Below are positions 8,168 through 16,478 of a stretch of 64,000 nt of DNA, piece by piece. Origin of the DNA: Flavobacterium hibernum. Its GTDB lineage: Bacteria; Bacteroidota; Bacteroidia; Flavobacteriales; Flavobacteriaceae. Made by a program: the position numbers and the translations under genes. Below the pieces are notes generated by a model. That model saw only the letters and a program-made list of their open reading frames with translations. It did not search any database and was not told the origin of the DNA. Where the stretch lies: contig NZ_JPRK01000007.1 of assembly GCF_000832125.1 (NCBI RefSeq), forward strand, positions 1 to 64,000, given 5' to 3'. Each line of letters opens with the position of its first letter. Position 1 is the first letter of the stretch.

Positions 8168-9451
8168 TTATTCTAAACTGTTCAATCTCAAAGTTACTGC
8201 ATTTTTATGCGCTTGTAAACCTTCGGCATCGGCCATAACCTCAATAGCTTTTCCAATATTTTGGATTCCTTTTTCGGATATTTTCTGAAACGTCATTGAT
8301 TTCATAAAGCTATCTAAATTTACTCCGCTATAATTCTTAGCATATCCATTTGTTGGCAATGTATGATTTGTTCCTGAAGCATAATCTCCGGCGCTTTCAG
8401 GTGTGTAATTGCCTATAAAAACTGAACCCGCGTTTATGATTCCGTTGCAATAAAAATCATCAAATTCTGAACAGATAATAAAGTGTTCCGGACCATATTC
8501 GTTGATTAAATCTAAGGCAATTTGATCACTTTCCACATAAATCAATTTCGAATTTTCTATAGCTTTTTTAGCAATTTCTTTTCTTGGAAGTTCTTCTATT
8601 TGAATCTGAATTTCTTTTTCTACAGCATCAATTAGTTTTTTAGAAGTCGAAACTAAAATTACCTGACTATCTGTTCCGTGTTCTGCCTGAGATAATAAAT
8701 CTGAAGCTACAAAAGTAGGAACGGCAGTATCGTCTGCAACCACCAACAATTCCGATGGTCCAGCTGGCATATCAATTGCAACTCCAAATTGTGTTGCCAA
8801 TTGTTTTGCTACAGTTACAAATTGATTTCCAGGTCCAAAAATTTTATATACTTTCGGGATTGATTGTGTGCCAAAAGTCATTCCTGCAATGGCTTGAATT
8901 CCACCAACTTTTAAAATTTTAGTCACGCCGCATAGGTTCGCTGCATATAAAATTGCCGGATTTATTTTACCCGTTTTATCTGGAGGCGAACACAAAACAA
9001 TTTCTTTACAGCCTGCAATTTCAGCTGGAACCGCTAACATTAAAACTGTAGAGAATAAAGGCGCTGTTCCGCCCGGAATGTACAAACCAATTTTTTGAAT
9101 TGGTCGTTTTTCCTGCCAGCAATTTACACCTTCAACCGTTTCAACTGAAATTTTTTCAGTTTTCTGGGCTTTGTGAAATTTATAAATATTGGCTTTTGCC
9201 AATTGAATAGCGTCTTTTAATTCATTAGAAATTAAACTTATTGCTTCCTGAATCTCGGTTGCAGTGACCTCGTAGTTGTCTAATGAAATTCCATCAAAAA
9301 TTGAAGTGTATTTTGCAACTGCTTCATCTCCTTTTTTCTGAACTTCTTTAAATATTTCTTTTACCGTAACTTCGATATCATCAATAGTTTGGGTTGGTCT
9401 TTTTAATATATCTGACCAGGTTTCTGGTTTTGGATTGTCTATTTTATTCAT
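8168..9451 (-). CDS. hisD: Histidinol dehydrogenase HisD
   Basis: 427-residue NAD-dependent zinc enzyme that oxidises histidinol to histidine in two steps, the last of the pathway. Recognisable conserved blocks are GLYIPGGTAPLFSTVLM, the FGPGNQFVT nucleotide-binding region, DMPAGPSELLV, SQAEHGTDSQ (catalytic and metal residues), YGPEHFI and NYTPESAGDYASGTNHTLPT. Length is normal. It is separated from hisG by 148 bp of intergenic repeat. Confidence 0.98.
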   Translation of the reverse strand: MNKIDNPKPETWSDILKRPTQTIDDIEVTVKEIFKEVQKKGDEAVAKYTSIFDGISLDNYEVTATEIQEAISLISNELKDAIQLAKANIYKFHKAQKTEKISVETVEGVNCWQEKRPIQKIGLYIPGGTAPLFSTVLMLAVPAEIAGCKEIVLCSPPDKTGKINPAILYAANLCGVTKILKVGGIQAIAGMTFGTQSIPKVYKIFGPGNQFVTVAKQLATQFGVAIDMPAGPSELLVVADDTAVPTFVASDLLSQAEHGTDSQVILVSTSKKLIDAVEKEIQIQIEELPRKEIAKKAIENSKLIYVESDQIALDLINEYGPEHFIICSEFDDFYCNGIINAGSVFIGNYTPESAGDYASGTNHTLPTNGYAKNYSGVNLDSFMKSMTFQKISEKGIQNIGKAIEVMADAEGLQAHKNAVTLRLNSLE

Positions 9452-9599
9452 GCTTTTAAAATTAAATTAAATTCCAAACGCTGTGTGCATTTTTTACCGC
9501 AAAGAACGCAAGGTCTTTTATACTTTGTCTTTACAAACACAAAGTTCGCAAAGCTGTTGTCAAAGTTTGGAATTTGGAATTTTTCTATTGAAAATTTAC
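9452..9599. repeat. CGCAAAG-type spacer between hisG and hisD
   Basis: The gap contains TTTTTACCGCAAAGAACGCAAGG and ACAAAGTTCGCAAAG words, then TTTGGAATTTGGAATTT. Similar CGCAAAGATTCACGAAG wording appears at 19453-19490. No ORF of interest is visible. Confidence 0.4.
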
Positions 9600-10457
9600 T
9601 TATAGTACCATTTTTTCAATTGGACAAACTAAAATTCCTTCGGCTCCTGCTTCTTTTAGCTTATCGATTACATCCCAAAATGTGTCTTTGTCAATTACTG
9701 AGTGTACACTACTCCATCCTTCTTGCGCCAATGGCAACACGGTTAAGCTTCGTAAAACAGGTAAAATTTTACCAATTTCATCGATTTTATCGTTTGGAAC
9801 GTTCATTAGAATGTATTTAGAATTTCGTGCTCTTAGAACGGACTGAATTCTAAATTTTAAAGTATCGATGTGTTTCTGAATTTCTGGTGAAACTTTTGGC
9901 GAAACGGCAAGAACTGCTTCACTTTTTAGAATCACTTCAACTTCTTTTAGGTTATTTTTAAATAGTGTACTTCCGCTTGATACAATATCTACAATTGCAT
10001 CTGCAAGACCTATATTTGGTGCAATTTCTACAGAACCTGAAATTTGGTGAATGTCTACTGTTAATCCAAATGAGCTAAAATATTCATTTACTGTATTTGG
10101 GTATGATGTTGCAACGCGTAAACCGGCTAAATCTTGTATCGATTTGTATTCGAATGTTTTAGGAACTGCCACTGAAACTTTGCATTTTGAGAAGCCTAGT
10201 TTCTGAATTACTTCAATGTGCTTTCCTTTTTCTACTAATAAATTATCTCCTACAATCGCCAGATCTACAACTCCATCGATTAAATATTGTGGAATATCTG
10301 AATTTCTTAAATACAAAACTTCTAAAGGAAAGTTTGAAGCTTCGGCTTTTAATTGATCGTTTCCGTTGTTGATTGAAATACCACAATCTTTTAAGATTTG
10401 AATGCTGTCTTCGTTTAAACGACCTGATTTTTGAATTGCAATTTTTAACGTACTCAT
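9600..10457 (-). CDS. hisG: ATP phosphoribosyltransferase HisG (long form)
   Basis: 285-residue first enzyme of histidine synthesis, joining ATP and PRPP. The N-terminal catalytic domain shows AIQKSGRLNEDS, LAIVGDNLLVE, ATSYPNTVNEYF and the PRPP-binding DIVSSGSTL. The last 75 or so residues correspond to the C-terminal regulatory domain found in long HisG proteins, so it should be feedback-inhibited by histidine without HisZ. It is the first structural gene, downstream of the leader-peptide attenuator. Confidence 0.97.
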   Translation of the reverse strand: MSTLKIAIQKSGRLNEDSIQILKDCGISINNGNDQLKAEASNFPLEVLYLRNSDIPQYLIDGVVDLAIVGDNLLVEKGKHIEVIQKLGFSKCKVSVAVPKTFEYKSIQDLAGLRVATSYPNTVNEYFSSFGLTVDIHQISGSVEIAPNIGLADAIVDIVSSGSTLFKNNLKEVEVILKSEAVLAVSPKVSPEIQKHIDTLKFRIQSVLRARNSKYILMNVPNDKIDEIGKILPVLRSLTVLPLAQEGWSSVHSVIDKDTFWDVIDKLKEAGAEGILVCPIEKMVL

Positions 10458-10505
10458 TTTTTTAGTTTTTGTTGGATTAATAGTCTGAGTACAAAGAATT
10501 GGTAT

Positions 10506-10540
10506 AAAAAAACCCGTTTGATGTACTCAAACGGGTTTTA
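10506..10540 (-). terminator. his attenuator terminator
   Basis: On the minus strand AACCCGTTTGA (plus 10527-10537, read leftward) pairs with TCAAACGGGTT (plus 10511-10521) and is followed by a run of seven T. It stands between the leader peptide and hisG, 50 bp before the hisG start. Its 5' arm can instead pair with CTCAAGCG in the leader, giving an alternative antiterminator. Confidence 0.9.
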
Positions 10541-10566
10541 AAATATGATGATTTACACGCATACCA

Positions 10567-10626
10567 TTAACACATCGCTTGAGAGCAATAATGAAAATGA
10601 TGATGATGTAATTGAATAGAAATCAT
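10567..10626 (-). CDS. hisL: his operon leader peptide
   Basis: A 19-codon ORF too short for ordinary gene calling encodes MISIQLHHHHFHYCSQAMC. Five of seven consecutive codons (CAT, plus 10591-10608) are histidine. It starts about 30 nt after the predicted transcript start and ends 27 bp before the terminator stem. The octamer CTCAAGCG (plus 10576-10583), part of its codons 15-17, is complementary to CGTTTGAG in the terminator's 5' arm (plus 10526-10533; eight pairs, one a G:U). A ribosome stalled on the His codons would leave it free to pair (antitermination); one reaching the stop would cover it (termination). This is the classical his/trp-type attenuation layout. Confidence 0.88.
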   Translation of the reverse strand: MISIQLHHHHFHYCSQAMC

Positions 10627-10661
10627 GACTTGGTTTATTTTATAATTCTTTGATTCGGTTG

Positions 10662-10693
10662 CAAATATACTAGTTAATTTCATAAAAAAGCAA
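10662..10693 (-). promoter_or_regulatory. his operon promoter
   Basis: On the minus strand TATATTTG (plus 10662-10669) matches the Bacteroidota -7 element TAnnTTTG. A TTG (plus 10691-10693) lies 21 bp upstream as the -33 element. The leader peptide ATG follows 36 bp downstream of the -7 box. Confidence 0.75.
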
Positions 10694-10766
10694 TTTTTAA
10701 TTTAACTTAACGATAGTTTATTGTTAAAAAAAAGCTCAACCCTTTATTTTATTAGTTTTTTTAAAT

Positions 10767-12167
10767 TCACGATAACGTTTTCATATTATCCTTAAAACTC
10801 AAAATTACGGTCGTTCCTATTCCTATTTCGCTCTCTATTTTAAAATCTATATCTAATAATTCTGTAATTCTTTTTACTATTGACAAACCTAATCCGGTTC
10901 CTTTAATCTCTGGATGGTCTGTAGAATTTGATCTGAAAAAAGGACTAAAAACTGATTCTAAATCCTCTTTTGCAATTCCAATTCCGTTATCGGAAATTCT
11001 ACATATTATTTTATCGTTTTGCTTTAAGAGTGAAATTGCTAATTCGCCATTATCACGATTGTACTTAACGGCGTTTGAAATTACATTTCGTATCACTGTA
11101 ACTAATAAAAAGCTATCCGATTTAATGTAATAATCTTCTCTTGCATCGAAATTAATTTTGATATTCTGACTGTTTATTTTATCTGAATTTAACTTTAGAA
11201 CATTCATCAGGAGGGCATTCAAACAAACTGATTCTGCATTTATATTTTTCCTCGAATTTTCAAATCGAGCCAATAATAAAAGCTGATCTACTAACATATT
11301 TAAATGGTCAACTTCTTTAATGCAATAATTTACTTTTTCCTCATACTCCTTGCTATCTCGTGGCTTACGAATTAATACTTCAAGTGTTCCTTTAATAACT
11401 GTTAATGGTGTTCTTAACTCGTGCGACGCATCTGATGTAAATTGTTTTTCACGTTCAATTGTATATTCGATCCTGTTTAATAGATCGTTTATTGTCTTAG
11501 ATAATGTATATAATTCATCCTTGGTTTTGGGCAAAGGAATCCGGGTTTTTAAATTATCTTTTGTAATATTCTCAGAGGTTTTTATTATTGCGTTTATGGG
11601 TTTTATGCTTCTTCCTGCAAAAAAACGGGCAATAAAAAACAGCAATATTAAAATCCCTAAAAAGGATAGTCCCATAACATCAAACAAATTATTGAGCACC
11701 ACTTTAGAACCTACCAAAGACATTGCTACAATAACATATCCTATTTTTTTGTTATTTATGTGAAGTGGAACCTGAATTTGCCTAATAGCATGATTTCCCA
11801 TTTTGGCATCAAACAACTCAAAATCTGCGACTGAATCATTAAATTCAATGGTTTCTGATTTTAAATTTGGTGCTTTTTCGATGATTTTTTTGTTTAAATC
11901 TAAGAACTCTACAAATACAGGATTTACGTCGATAGTATTATGCTCGCGCTCATTCCATTCTTCTTCATCGATAAGTATTATTTTATTTCCTACTTGTTTT
12001 ATTTCATCCAGATGATTTTGAACCTCGATCTTTATATTTTCATCAATATGACTGTAAACGGTGTGTTTTACAATCGAATATATTACCGAAAAAACTACTA
12101 AAATCAACAAACCTGTGGTGATAATGTAGTTTAAGGCAATTCTATTTTTAAAGGAAAGTTGTACCAT
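10767..12167 (-). CDS. Two-component sensor histidine kinase
   Basis: 466-residue inner-membrane kinase. A first membrane segment (about 12-32) and a second (about 160-185) bracket a roughly 130-residue periplasmic domain. HAMP follows (about 185-238), then HisKA with phospho-acceptor His249 (SHELRTP), and a HATPase_c domain with N-box NVISNAVKYN, G1 DNGIGI and GTGLGLSIV. Its ATG directly follows the response-regulator stop codon, so the pair is translationally coupled. The periplasmic domain gives no obvious ligand. The partner is the adjacent OmpR-type regulator. Confidence 0.93.
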   Translation of the reverse strand: MVQLSFKNRIALNYIITTGLLILVVFSVIYSIVKHTVYSHIDENIKIEVQNHLDEIKQVGNKIILIDEEEWNEREHNTIDVNPVFVEFLDLNKKIIEKAPNLKSETIEFNDSVADFELFDAKMGNHAIRQIQVPLHINNKKIGYVIVAMSLVGSKVVLNNLFDVMGLSFLGILILLFFIARFFAGRSIKPINAIIKTSENITKDNLKTRIPLPKTKDELYTLSKTINDLLNRIEYTIEREKQFTSDASHELRTPLTVIKGTLEVLIRKPRDSKEYEEKVNYCIKEVDHLNMLVDQLLLLARFENSRKNINAESVCLNALLMNVLKLNSDKINSQNIKINFDAREDYYIKSDSFLLVTVIRNVISNAVKYNRDNGELAISLLKQNDKIICRISDNGIGIAKEDLESVFSPFFRSNSTDHPEIKGTGLGLSIVKRITELLDIDFKIESEIGIGTTVILSFKDNMKTLS

Positions 12168-12833
12168 TTACAGATCGTTAGCGATATATCCTATACCGCG
12201 AATTGTTTTGATGTAATCTTCTTCAATTTTTAAATTGAGTTTTTTTCTAATGGCATTCATAAAAACATCAATTACTCCAGTATCATATTCAAAATTTATC
12301 TCCCAAACATCTTTTAAAATTTGGTTTCGGGTACATACTTTACCTTTGTTTTGAATTAAATAGGTCAGCAATTCAAATTCTCTTTGTGTAAGCGCTACTT
12401 CTTCATCATTTTTGAGAACAATATGCTTGGATAAATCAATTTTAATGGTTCCGAGGGTTAAAACTTCAAGACTTTTCTGATTTCTAAAATGAACTTTAAT
12501 TCGTTCTACCAATTCTTCAAAACTAAACGGTTTTTTAATATAATCGTTTGCTCCTGCCTTTAATCCTTCGATAGTTTCCTGAACTGTATCTTTTGCGGTT
12601 AAAAAAATAATTGGAGTTGTTTGATCTTTTACTCTAATAGCTTTACAGAGATCTAAACCATTTATTTTAGGAAGCATCCAATCTAATAAAATTAAATCAA
12701 AATTACGTTCCTGAATAAGTTCAAAACCTTTAGAACCGTCACTTGCAGTGGTAATCTGATATCCTTCTTCCTGCAAACCTTGTTGCAAAAACTGAACAAT
12801 ACCTAACTCATCTTCAACTATTAGAATGTGCAT
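12168..12833 (-). CDS. OmpR/PhoB-family response regulator
   Basis: 221 residues. The receiver domain has Asp7-Glu8-like acidic residues (IVEDE), phospho-acceptor Asp51 (LLDWMLP), Thr79 and Lys101 (KKPFSFEEL). The C-terminal winged helix (about 128-221) contains LTQREFELLTYLIQNKG and IRKKLN...TIRGIGYIA, typical of the OmpR family. It is followed without a gap by its kinase. Upstream, towards the divergent LTA-synthase-like gene, lie three TTAAG repeats spaced 11 bp apart that are a plausible binding site for this regulator. Confidence 0.95.
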   Translation of the reverse strand: MHILIVEDELGIVQFLQQGLQEEGYQITTASDGSKGFELIQERNFDLILLDWMLPKINGLDLCKAIRVKDQTTPIIFLTAKDTVQETIEGLKAGANDYIKKPFSFEELVERIKVHFRNQKSLEVLTLGTIKIDLSKHIVLKNDEEVALTQREFELLTYLIQNKGKVCTRNQILKDVWEINFEYDTGVIDVFMNAIRKKLNLKIEEDYIKTIRGIGYIANDL

Positions 12834-12874
12834 TTACTTAATTAATTTAGATTAAAATATGTTTTTGTCTTTTT

Positions 12875-12882
12875 CAAAGATA
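12875..12882 (-). promoter_or_regulatory. Candidate -7 element of the two-component operon
   Basis: TATCTTTG on the minus strand fits TAnnTTTG and lies 41 bp before the response-regulator ATG. No TTG is seen at the expected -33 position, which would fit an activator-dependent promoter. Confidence 0.45.
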
Positions 12883-12938
12883 AAAAAATTGAAGTGAGAA
12901 ATAGTTAAAACCTTCAGAATAACGCAGACAAAAACATC

Positions 12939-12971
12939 TTAAGCAAATATTAAGTTAATGTTAAGTAATAC
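12939..12971. promoter_or_regulatory. Three 11-bp direct repeats (TTAAG) - candidate response-regulator operator
   Basis: TTAAG occurs at 12939, 12950 and 12961, exactly one helical turn apart, with partly conserved intervening bases (consensus TTAAGNNAATN). This is the arrangement PhoB/OmpR proteins bind. The block lies between the divergent response regulator and the LTA-synthase-like gene, about 37 bp upstream of the latter's -7 box. Confidence 0.55.
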
Positions 12972-13007
12972 GCAAGTTTAACTCATCTAGAACTAATTTA
13001 TAAGGAT

Positions 13008-13015
13008 TATTTTTG
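13008..13015 (+). promoter_or_regulatory. Candidate -7 element of the LTA-synthase-like gene
   Basis: TATTTTTG matches TAnnTTTG and lies 16 bp before the ATG at 13032, implying a very short 5' untranslated region. There is no TTG about 21 bp upstream, but the three TTAAG repeats lie just further up. Confidence 0.5.
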
Positions 13016-13031
13016 CGTAAAAATACCACAA

Positions 13032-15122
13032 ATGAATTTTTACAAGAAATTATCCCCATTTTACAATCTTGCTTTATTTTATTTTGCCGTAAGCTTTATA
13101 TTACGAATTGTTTTATTCTTTCATCCCATTACGCAAAGTTCGTTTTCTTTTATAGAAAGTCTAAAAATCTTTAGTTTAGGACTTATTTCAGATTTTTTTG
13201 TTTTTGTAGTTGCGAGTGTTTTTCTATGGTTGTATTTAATTTTTATTTCTAATTCTAAGTACAACAAACCTTCTGGTTATATCATTCTTGGTGTTTTTTT
13301 AGCTTTGTTTATTTATGTGGCTTCAGGTAAAAGTATTGTTACTGAATATGGCGGGGCTTTACCAGAAATTGTTTTAATTTTTATTGGAATTAAAACGGCA
13401 CTTTTTGCACTTTTACTTTTTCTGCCAAGATTAAGGGATAAAATTAGATTTTGGTTGTTTGCTTTTGTAATATTCTTGTACGTTTTATTAATTCTTCAAA
13501 ACGGATTGAGTGAATATTTCTTTTGGAATGAGTTTGGGGTTAAATACAATTTTATCGCTGTAAATTATTTAATTTATACCAATGAGGTTATAGGTAACAT
13601 TATGCAATCTTACCCTGTGATTCCTTTATTTTCCGGGTTATTTTTAATAACTGGAATTGTAACTTATTTCATCGTTAGACGATCTCGAAATTATATTGAC
13701 AATATTCCATGTCTTGCCGAAAAAGTAAAAATTACGGTTGCCTATCTTTGTTTGTTTGCTATTTCTTTAATTGCAATTCCTACTTTGGCAAAAACAGAAA
13801 ATTCTAAAAATGTTTTCGTTAATGAATTACAAGCAAATGGATTGTATAAGTTTTATCTAGCATTTCAGAATAATAAATTAGATTATTTTAAATTTTACAA
13901 GACGCTTCCAAACGAAGAAGCTTTTGCATTGCTAAAAAAACAATTGCCTAACATTTCCGGACTTAGTTCTAAACGAATTATCACAGCTGACTCTCTTGAA
14001 AATCACAAAAATGTGGTTTTAATTACTATAGAAAGTTATAGCGCTGAGTTTATGAAAATGTATGGAAACAATCAAAACATCACTCCTTTTCTTGATAGTT
14101 TGGCGCAGCAAAGTTTACAATTTACAAATTTATATGCGGCTGGAAACAGAACTGTTCGTGGACTTGAAGCTGTTACTTTATGTTTACCTCCAACCGCCGG
14201 TGAAAGTGTTGTAAAAAGAGAAGACAACAAAAATAAATTCTCTACTGGAGCTATTTTTAAACAAAAAGGCTACAATGTAAAATACATGTATGGTGGAGAT
14301 GCATTTTTTGATAATATGCAGGATTTTTATTCTGGTAACGGATATCAAATTGTAGATAAATCTAGCTTTACTCCAGAAGAAATTACTTTTTCGAATGTTT
14401 GGGGAGTTTGTGATGAAGATATGTATAACAAGGCGATAAAAGTTATGAATAATGAAGCTAAAGAAAATAAACCGTTCTTTAATCATATTATGACGGTAAG
14501 TAATCATAGACCATTTACTTATCCAAACAATAAAATTGATATTCCCGGTGATATTAAATCTCGTGATGGCGGCGTAAAATATACTGATTATTCATTAAGA
14601 AAGTTTTTTGAAATGGCAAGTAAACAACCTTGGTTCAAAAATACAGTCTTTGTAATTGTTGCAGATCATTGTGCGTCGAGTGCAGGAAAAACTGAACTTC
14701 CGTTGGATAAATACAGAATTCCGGGATTTATATACACTCCTGGTGCTAAACCAGTAAGGTACAATAAGCTGATGTCGCAAATTGATATAATGCCAACACT
14801 TTTTGGATTATTGAACTTTAGTTATGAAAGTAAATTCTTTGGTCAGGATGTTTTAAAACCTGATTATAAACCAAGGGCTTTTATTGCTACTTATCAGGAT
14901 TTAGGTTTAATAAAGGATAATGTTTTGACTATTTTATCTCCTAAACAAAAGGTAAAACAATTCGATTTACAAATTAATACAAAACCTGGAATCGCTCCTG
15001 AATATCAAATTGATTTCAACGAAATTCCTATGAAAACGGAAAGAACTGATTTGGTAAACGAAACGATTTCTTTTTATCAAACGGCTTCGGATATGTTGAA
15101 GGGAAAGAAATATCAGAAGTAG
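13032..15122 (+). CDS. LTA synthase family membrane sulfatase / phosphoglycerol-type transferase
   Basis: 696 residues. About five membrane helices occupy residues 10-250, followed by a large periplasmic alkaline-phosphatase-superfamily domain. Metal and catalytic residues are visible: Glu334 (TIESYSAEFM), the presumed nucleophile Thr374 (GNRTVRGLEA) and Asp545-His546 (VADHCAS). Such enzymes transfer phosphoglycerol or phosphoethanolamine, or hydrolyse sulfate or phosphate esters. Gram-negative Bacteroidota lack lipoteichoic acid, so the substrate is probably an envelope lipid or glycan (inference). It is divergent from the two-component system, which may control it. Confidence 0.88.
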   Translation: MNFYKKLSPFYNLALFYFAVSFILRIVLFFHPITQSSFSFIESLKIFSLGLISDFFVFVVASVFLWLYLIFISNSKYNKPSGYIILGVFLALFIYVASGKSIVTEYGGALPEIVLIFIGIKTALFALLLFLPRLRDKIRFWLFAFVIFLYVLLILQNGLSEYFFWNEFGVKYNFIAVNYLIYTNEVIGNIMQSYPVIPLFSGLFLITGIVTYFIVRRSRNYIDNIPCLAEKVKITVAYLCLFAISLIAIPTLAKTENSKNVFVNELQANGLYKFYLAFQNNKLDYFKFYKTLPNEEAFALLKKQLPNISGLSSKRIITADSLENHKNVVLITIESYSAEFMKMYGNNQNITPFLDSLAQQSLQFTNLYAAGNRTVRGLEAVTLCLPPTAGESVVKREDNKNKFSTGAIFKQKGYNVKYMYGGDAFFDNMQDFYSGNGYQIVDKSSFTPEEITFSNVWGVCDEDMYNKAIKVMNNEAKENKPFFNHIMTVSNHRPFTYPNNKIDIPGDIKSRDGGVKYTDYSLRKFFEMASKQPWFKNTVFVIVADHCASSAGKTELPLDKYRIPGFIYTPGAKPVRYNKLMSQIDIMPTLFGLLNFSYESKFFGQDVLKPDYKPRAFIATYQDLGLIKDNVLTILSPKQKVKQFDLQINTKPGIAPEYQIDFNEIPMKTERTDLVNETISFYQTASDMLKGKKYQK

Positions 15123-15169
15123 CATTAATTGAGAGATTACAAATTTGCTTTTATTTACGTCCCGAGGCT

Positions 15170-15213
15170 TCAGGATAGTGTGATTTCTCCTTTGAGTCAA
15201 AATGATAAGATGT
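15170..15213. repeat. Degenerate copy of the GTGTGATTTCTC hairpin family (copy D)
   Basis: The segment AGTGTGATTTCTCCTTTGAG, followed by AAAATGATAA, matches the right arm of copy A with several changes. The left arm is not recognisable. It lies between the convergent ends of the LTA-synthase-like gene and the S1/P1-type gene. Confidence 0.45.
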
Positions 15214-15227
15214 AAATACATTAACAT

Positions 15228-15265
15228 AAAGAGGCCTCAAAATCAATAGATTTTGAGGCCTCTTT
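15228..15265. terminator. Bidirectional terminator with a 17-bp stem
   Basis: AAAGAGGCCTCAAAATC (15228-15244) pairs perfectly with 15249-15265 around a 4-base loop. It is centred between the convergent LTA-synthase-like and S1/P1-type genes and probably serves both. Confidence 0.85.
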
Positions 15266-15305
15266 ATATACTTAAGATTGTAATCTGAAACTAAAAAACT
15301 TTTAT

Positions 15306-16304
15306 TTAGTCGTTTTGATTTTTCATTCCGAATAAATTTCCACTTTGATACAATTTTAAATCGTCTTTTAGGGCTTGAAAGTTTCTTTGTGTAACTTCTG
15401 GTGAATCTAAATCGCTAAGATCTGGTTTTCCTGCGTTTACCCATGCAGTATACCAAAAACTTGCAGTTGCTGTAATCGCTTTTCTCATTTGACTTTCCAC
15501 CATTCCATTTAAATCTTTATGCAATTTCTTAGCATATTCGTCAGAGAAAACAGGCGTGTTGTATTTACTTTTCAATACTTTTCCGTCTGTATCTAATTTA
15601 AAAACTTGATTTTCCGGTGTCGCAGTTCTTAGTTTTTTATCAATGTCTAACAATGGTTTAACCAAGCTATGTGTATCATTAATCATATCCCAAGTTGCTT
15701 TATGAACATCTTGATAGTACTGCGCTTGAGGCACGTTTAATTTGTAGTTTTTAGCAAACAATTCAGGAAGTCTGCTTTCCCAAAGAGAGTGAATTCCTTT
15801 TTGATCGCTCAATTGTCCGTCATGATTAGCAGAAGTATGCAATGGCATGTGTGCATCACCAATATAATGACCTAGATCTGCAGCAAGAAATAAAATTTCG
15901 GCTCTATTCTTATCTTTAAATGCTTTAGTCAATTTAACCATCATATCTTCGATATACCAAGGTAAAATTCCGTTATCATTCAAGAATTTAGCATTGTATT
16001 TTTTCTTAGCTTCTTCCATCGTTTGTGGAATGCTGTCGACAGAACCAAAATTCTCCATATCGAAATAATGTCTTGGATTCTCATCTTTATAATTCAAGGC
16101 ATATTTACGAATATCCGGTACAGAAGCTTCTTGTGTAATAAAATCAATGTGATTGTAAAAGAAAATCTGAATAGGATGCGGCAAAGCCATAACTGCAGCT
16201 TTGTTAATACGCTCATGACCAACGATTCCCCAAGATAATGTCAAAAACCCAATTCCTAACACAAATAATGCAATTAGTTTTGGTTTCATTTTAAAGTTTT
16301 TCAT
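15306..16304 (-). CDS. Secreted S1/P1 nuclease / zinc-dependent phospholipase C family protein
   Basis: 332 residues with an N-terminal signal segment. Cleavage before Trp25 (SWGIVGHERI) would expose the N-terminal Trp that is a zinc ligand in S1/P1 nucleases and PLC. Further ligand motifs are His30 and the stretch LGHYIGDAHMPLHT, followed by GIHSLWE. Family members are trinuclear-zinc phosphodiesterases acting on single-stranded nucleic acid or phospholipids; the substrate cannot be chosen from sequence. A second possible start is the ATG at 16289 (MKPKLIALF). A minus-strand TAAATTTG (16327-16334) is a possible -7 element. Confidence 0.82.
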   Translation of the reverse strand: MKNFKMKPKLIALFVLGIGFLTLSWGIVGHERINKAAVMALPHPIQIFFYNHIDFITQEASVPDIRKYALNYKDENPRHYFDMENFGSVDSIPQTMEEAKKKYNAKFLNDNGILPWYIEDMMVKLTKAFKDKNRAEILFLAADLGHYIGDAHMPLHTSANHDGQLSDQKGIHSLWESRLPELFAKNYKLNVPQAQYYQDVHKATWDMINDTHSLVKPLLDIDKKLRTATPENQVFKLDTDGKVLKSKYNTPVFSDEYAKKLHKDLNGMVESQMRKAITATASFWYTAWVNAGKPDLSDLDSPEVTQRNFQALKDDLKLYQSGNLFGMKNQND

Positions 16305-16442
16305 TTATTTTTTTTGTTTGAACCTACAAATTTATTTTATTTATATATAATTTAAAAGGATAGCCGGTAATATTATCTTATTTTAATTTTTCGAATCTTT
16401 TTAGCCTTTTAATTATCATATATTCATCTGAATATTTAGTTG

Positions 16443-16450
16443 TAAGTTTG
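16443..16450 (+). promoter_or_regulatory. Candidate -7 element of the unknown secreted protein
   Basis: TAAGTTTG matches TAnnTTTG and lies 28 bp before the ATG at 16479. No clear -33 TTG is visible. Confidence 0.4.
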
Positions 16451-16478
16451 TATTATTTTTACCGTTAAAATCTAATTT

